From assembly GCF_900167935.1 (NCBI RefSeq), contig NZ_FUYL01000003.1, positions 1-64,000 of the forward strand: a stretch of DNA of 64,000 nucleotides, written 5' to 3'. Within the stretch, counting starts at the first letter, position 1; every line of letters starts with the position of its first letter. This DNA comes from Maribacter arcticus. GTDB taxonomy: Bacteria; Bacteroidota; Bacteroidia; Flavobacteriales; Flavobacteriaceae. The position numbers and the translations under genes were made by a program. Under the pieces are notes generated by a model, which saw only the letters and a list, made by a program, of their open reading frames with translations, did no database searches and had not been told where the DNA came from. This document shows positions 62,581 through 64,000 of this stretch, piece by piece.

Positions 62581-64000
62581 GTGGCGGATAAAAGCAAGAT
62601 AAAAAAGGTAACCCCTTTAATGAAGCAATACAATACCATCAAGACCAAATATCCTGATGCGTTATTGCTTTTTCGAGTAGGTGATTTTTACGAAACTTTT
62701 GGTGAAGATGCCGTTAAGGCTTCTCGTATTTTAGGAATCATTCTTACTAATAGAAATAATGGTGGTGAACGAACAGAATTAGCCGGATTTCCCCATCATT
62801 CATTAAACACTTATTTACCGAAATTAGTAAAGGCAGGGCTACGTGTTGCGATTTGCGATCAGCTAGAAGACCCTAAACAAACCAAAACGATTGTTAAGAG
62901 AGGAGTTACTGAATTGGTAACCCCGGGAGTGGCGATGAATGATGATATACTTCATTCAAAGACTAATAATTTTCTCTGTGCAATTCATTTTGGAAGAAAA
63001 AAAATTGGAATTTCTTTAGTTGATATATCTACAGGTGAATTTTTAACATCGGAAGGTAGTGAAGAACAAATCGATAAACTATTACAGAATTTTTCCCCTA
63101 ATGAAATTTTAATCTCTAAAGCCCATAAAAAAGAATTTACCGAAGTATTTGGCAAAAACCATCATTTATTTTATTTAGAAGATTGGGTATTTCAAGAAGA
63201 TTATGCTTTAGAAAACCTTAATTCACACTTCAACACCAAAACATTAAAAGGCTTTGGAGTTGATCATTTAAAATATGGTGTTATTGCATCTGGTGTTATA
63301 TTACATTATTTAGGAGAAACGCAGCATCGCCAATTACAGCATATTACAAAATTGCAGCGAATCGTCGAAGATGATTATATATGGATGGATAGGTTCACTA
63401 TAAGAAATTTAGAACTATACCATTCAACAAATGTAAATGCTGTCACTCTTTTAGATGTCATTGACAAAACTATCTCCCCAATGGGAGGGCGAATGATAAA
63501 GCGATGGCTTGCTTTACCACTTAAAAATCTAGAAAAGATAAAACGGAGGCAACAAATAGTTTCTTTCTTATATAACGAAGACGTAGTTCTAGAAAAATTT
63601 CAGCACCACATTAAACAGATGGGCGATTTAGAGCGCTTAATCTCTAAAGTTGCAACAGGTAAAGTCAACCCTAAAGAAGTTGTACAACTTAAAAATTCAC
63701 TTGAAGCTTTAATACCAATTAAGCAATTAGCAACAGCTTCTAAAAATGAATCTTTAGCGTTAACTGGAGACCAAATACAATCTTGCGACTTATTAAGAGA
63801 AAAAATAAAAGAAATGCTAAGTGAAGAGGCGCCTGTTAATATTTTAAAGGGTAGTACCATCGCAAAAGGTTTTTCTGAAGAATTAGATGAACTTAGAGGG
63901 TTGGCAACGTCTGGTAAAAATTATTTAAACAGCATGCTAGAGAGAGAGACTGCCGCAACCGGCATAACCTCACTTAAAATTGCTTCTAACAATGTTTTTG
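62581..64000 (+). CDS. mutS: DNA mismatch repair protein MutS (5' part, cut by window edge)
   Basis: The first 473 codons of mutS, starting at GTG (VADKSKIKKVTPLMKQYNTI), then running off the window. The mismatch-binding FYE motif is in RVGDFYETFGEDAVKASRIL. The N-terminal, connector and clamp domains can be followed (AGFPHHSLNTYLPKLVKAGL RVAICDQLEDP; LLDVIDKTISPMGGRMIKRW LALPL). The ATPase domain lies beyond the edge. No ATG gives the conserved start, so GTG initiation is inferred. Confidence 0.93.
   Translation, partial: MADKSKIKKVTPLMKQYNTIKTKYPDALLLFRVGDFYETFGEDAVKASRILGIILTNRNNGGERTELAGFPHHSLNTYLPKLVKAGLRVAICDQLEDPKQTKTIVKRGVTELVTPGVAMNDDILHSKTNNFLCAIHFGRKKIGISLVDISTGEFLTSEGSEEQIDKLLQNFSPNEILISKAHKKEFTEVFGKNHHLFYLEDWVFQEDYALENLNSHFNTKTLKGFGVDHLKYGVIASGVILHYLGETQHRQLQHITKLQRIVEDDYIWMDRFTIRNLELYHSTNVNAVTLLDVIDKTISPMGGRMIKRWLALPLKNLEKIKRRQQIVSFLYNEDVVLEKFQHHIKQMGDLERLISKVATGKVNPKEVVQLKNSLEALIPIKQLATASKNESLALTGDQIQSCDLLREKIKEMLSEEAPVNILKGSTIAKGFSEELDELRGLATSGKNYLNSMLERETAATGITSLKIASNNVF

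Noticed and set aside
1-64000. tRNA, rRNA or riboswitch genes
   Set aside because: No cloverleaf, rRNA core sequence or known riboswitch pattern was recognised by eye; a covariance search would be needed to be certain.

Overview
This window looks like part of a chromosome from a marine-type Flavobacteriaceae bacterium (phylum Bacteroidota). The grounds are its low GC content, Bacteroidota-style promoters (TTG about 18 bases ahead of TAnnTTTG), the near absence of Shine-Dalgarno sequences, and family-typical proteins (DUF6090, DUF6089, OmpH pairs beside bamA, GH3-like proteins, DUF2797, DUF4136, flavobacterial fusions). The genus is not settled from the sequence alone. No rRNA, tRNA, CRISPR array or complete transposase was seen.

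Region 1 (about 1 to 12,500) is accessory DNA. Single genes, all on the + strand, alternate with imperfectly palindromic intergenic elements of about 120 to 145 bp. At least six elements share one consensus: outer arms around TATAATTAATTGC and GCAACTAATC..., an inner AAAATCC/GGATTTT hairpin, a TTTGGTTTGTATTTGC segment, and a terminal CGTTAGC or CGTTGGC. The layout of one promoterless gene per element in one direction resembles an integron-type gene-cassette array without an integrase (CALIN-like). Cargo: GNAT acetyltransferase, FAD-dependent retinol saturase/carotenoid-isomerase-like enzyme, DUF6090 membrane protein, GH65-like glycosidase, NmrA-like reductase, a second and frameshifted DUF6090, polysaccharide deacetylase-like lipoprotein, SAM methyltransferase, ICMT-like methyltransferase with a broken start, an RDD remnant, and an exo-alpha-sialidase. 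Several cargo genes are frayed at their ends, and some stop codons lie inside the palindromes.

Region 2 (12,600 to 24,900) holds a small unknown protein, MepB-like and OsmC proteins, a giant alpha-2-macroglobulin-like protein that keeps its CxEQ thioester motif and carries a TonB-plug-like insert, an M13 metallopeptidase, a carboxypeptidase-regulatory-domain membrane protein overlapping a transglutaminase-like protein, and a DUF4136 lipoprotein.

Region 3 (24,900 to 36,900) is mostly housekeeping: obgE, a 48-residue membrane peptide, an Hpt-Adk fusion, purK-purE, an M3 peptidase, a decayed TMEM175-type channel gene, a rhodanese divergent from an ECF sigma factor with its zinc-type anti-sigma-like partner, a UbiA-like membrane protein and gcvP.

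Region 4 (36,900 to 64,000) is also core genome. A FabH-like synthase, a methyltransferase and a GT2 form one cluster. The minus-strand envelope operon reads CBS protein, nadK, DUF6089, uppS, bamA, ompH, ompH. Plus-strand genes are pdxJ-hydrolase-holin-like and tig-clpP-clpX. Then come a hydrolase-like protein, a GH3 protein, DUF2797, AsmA, the queuosine precursor transporter, sppA, a FolK-deoxynucleoside kinase fusion, a SpoU-type RNA methyltransferase and the 5' part of mutS, which runs off the right edge.
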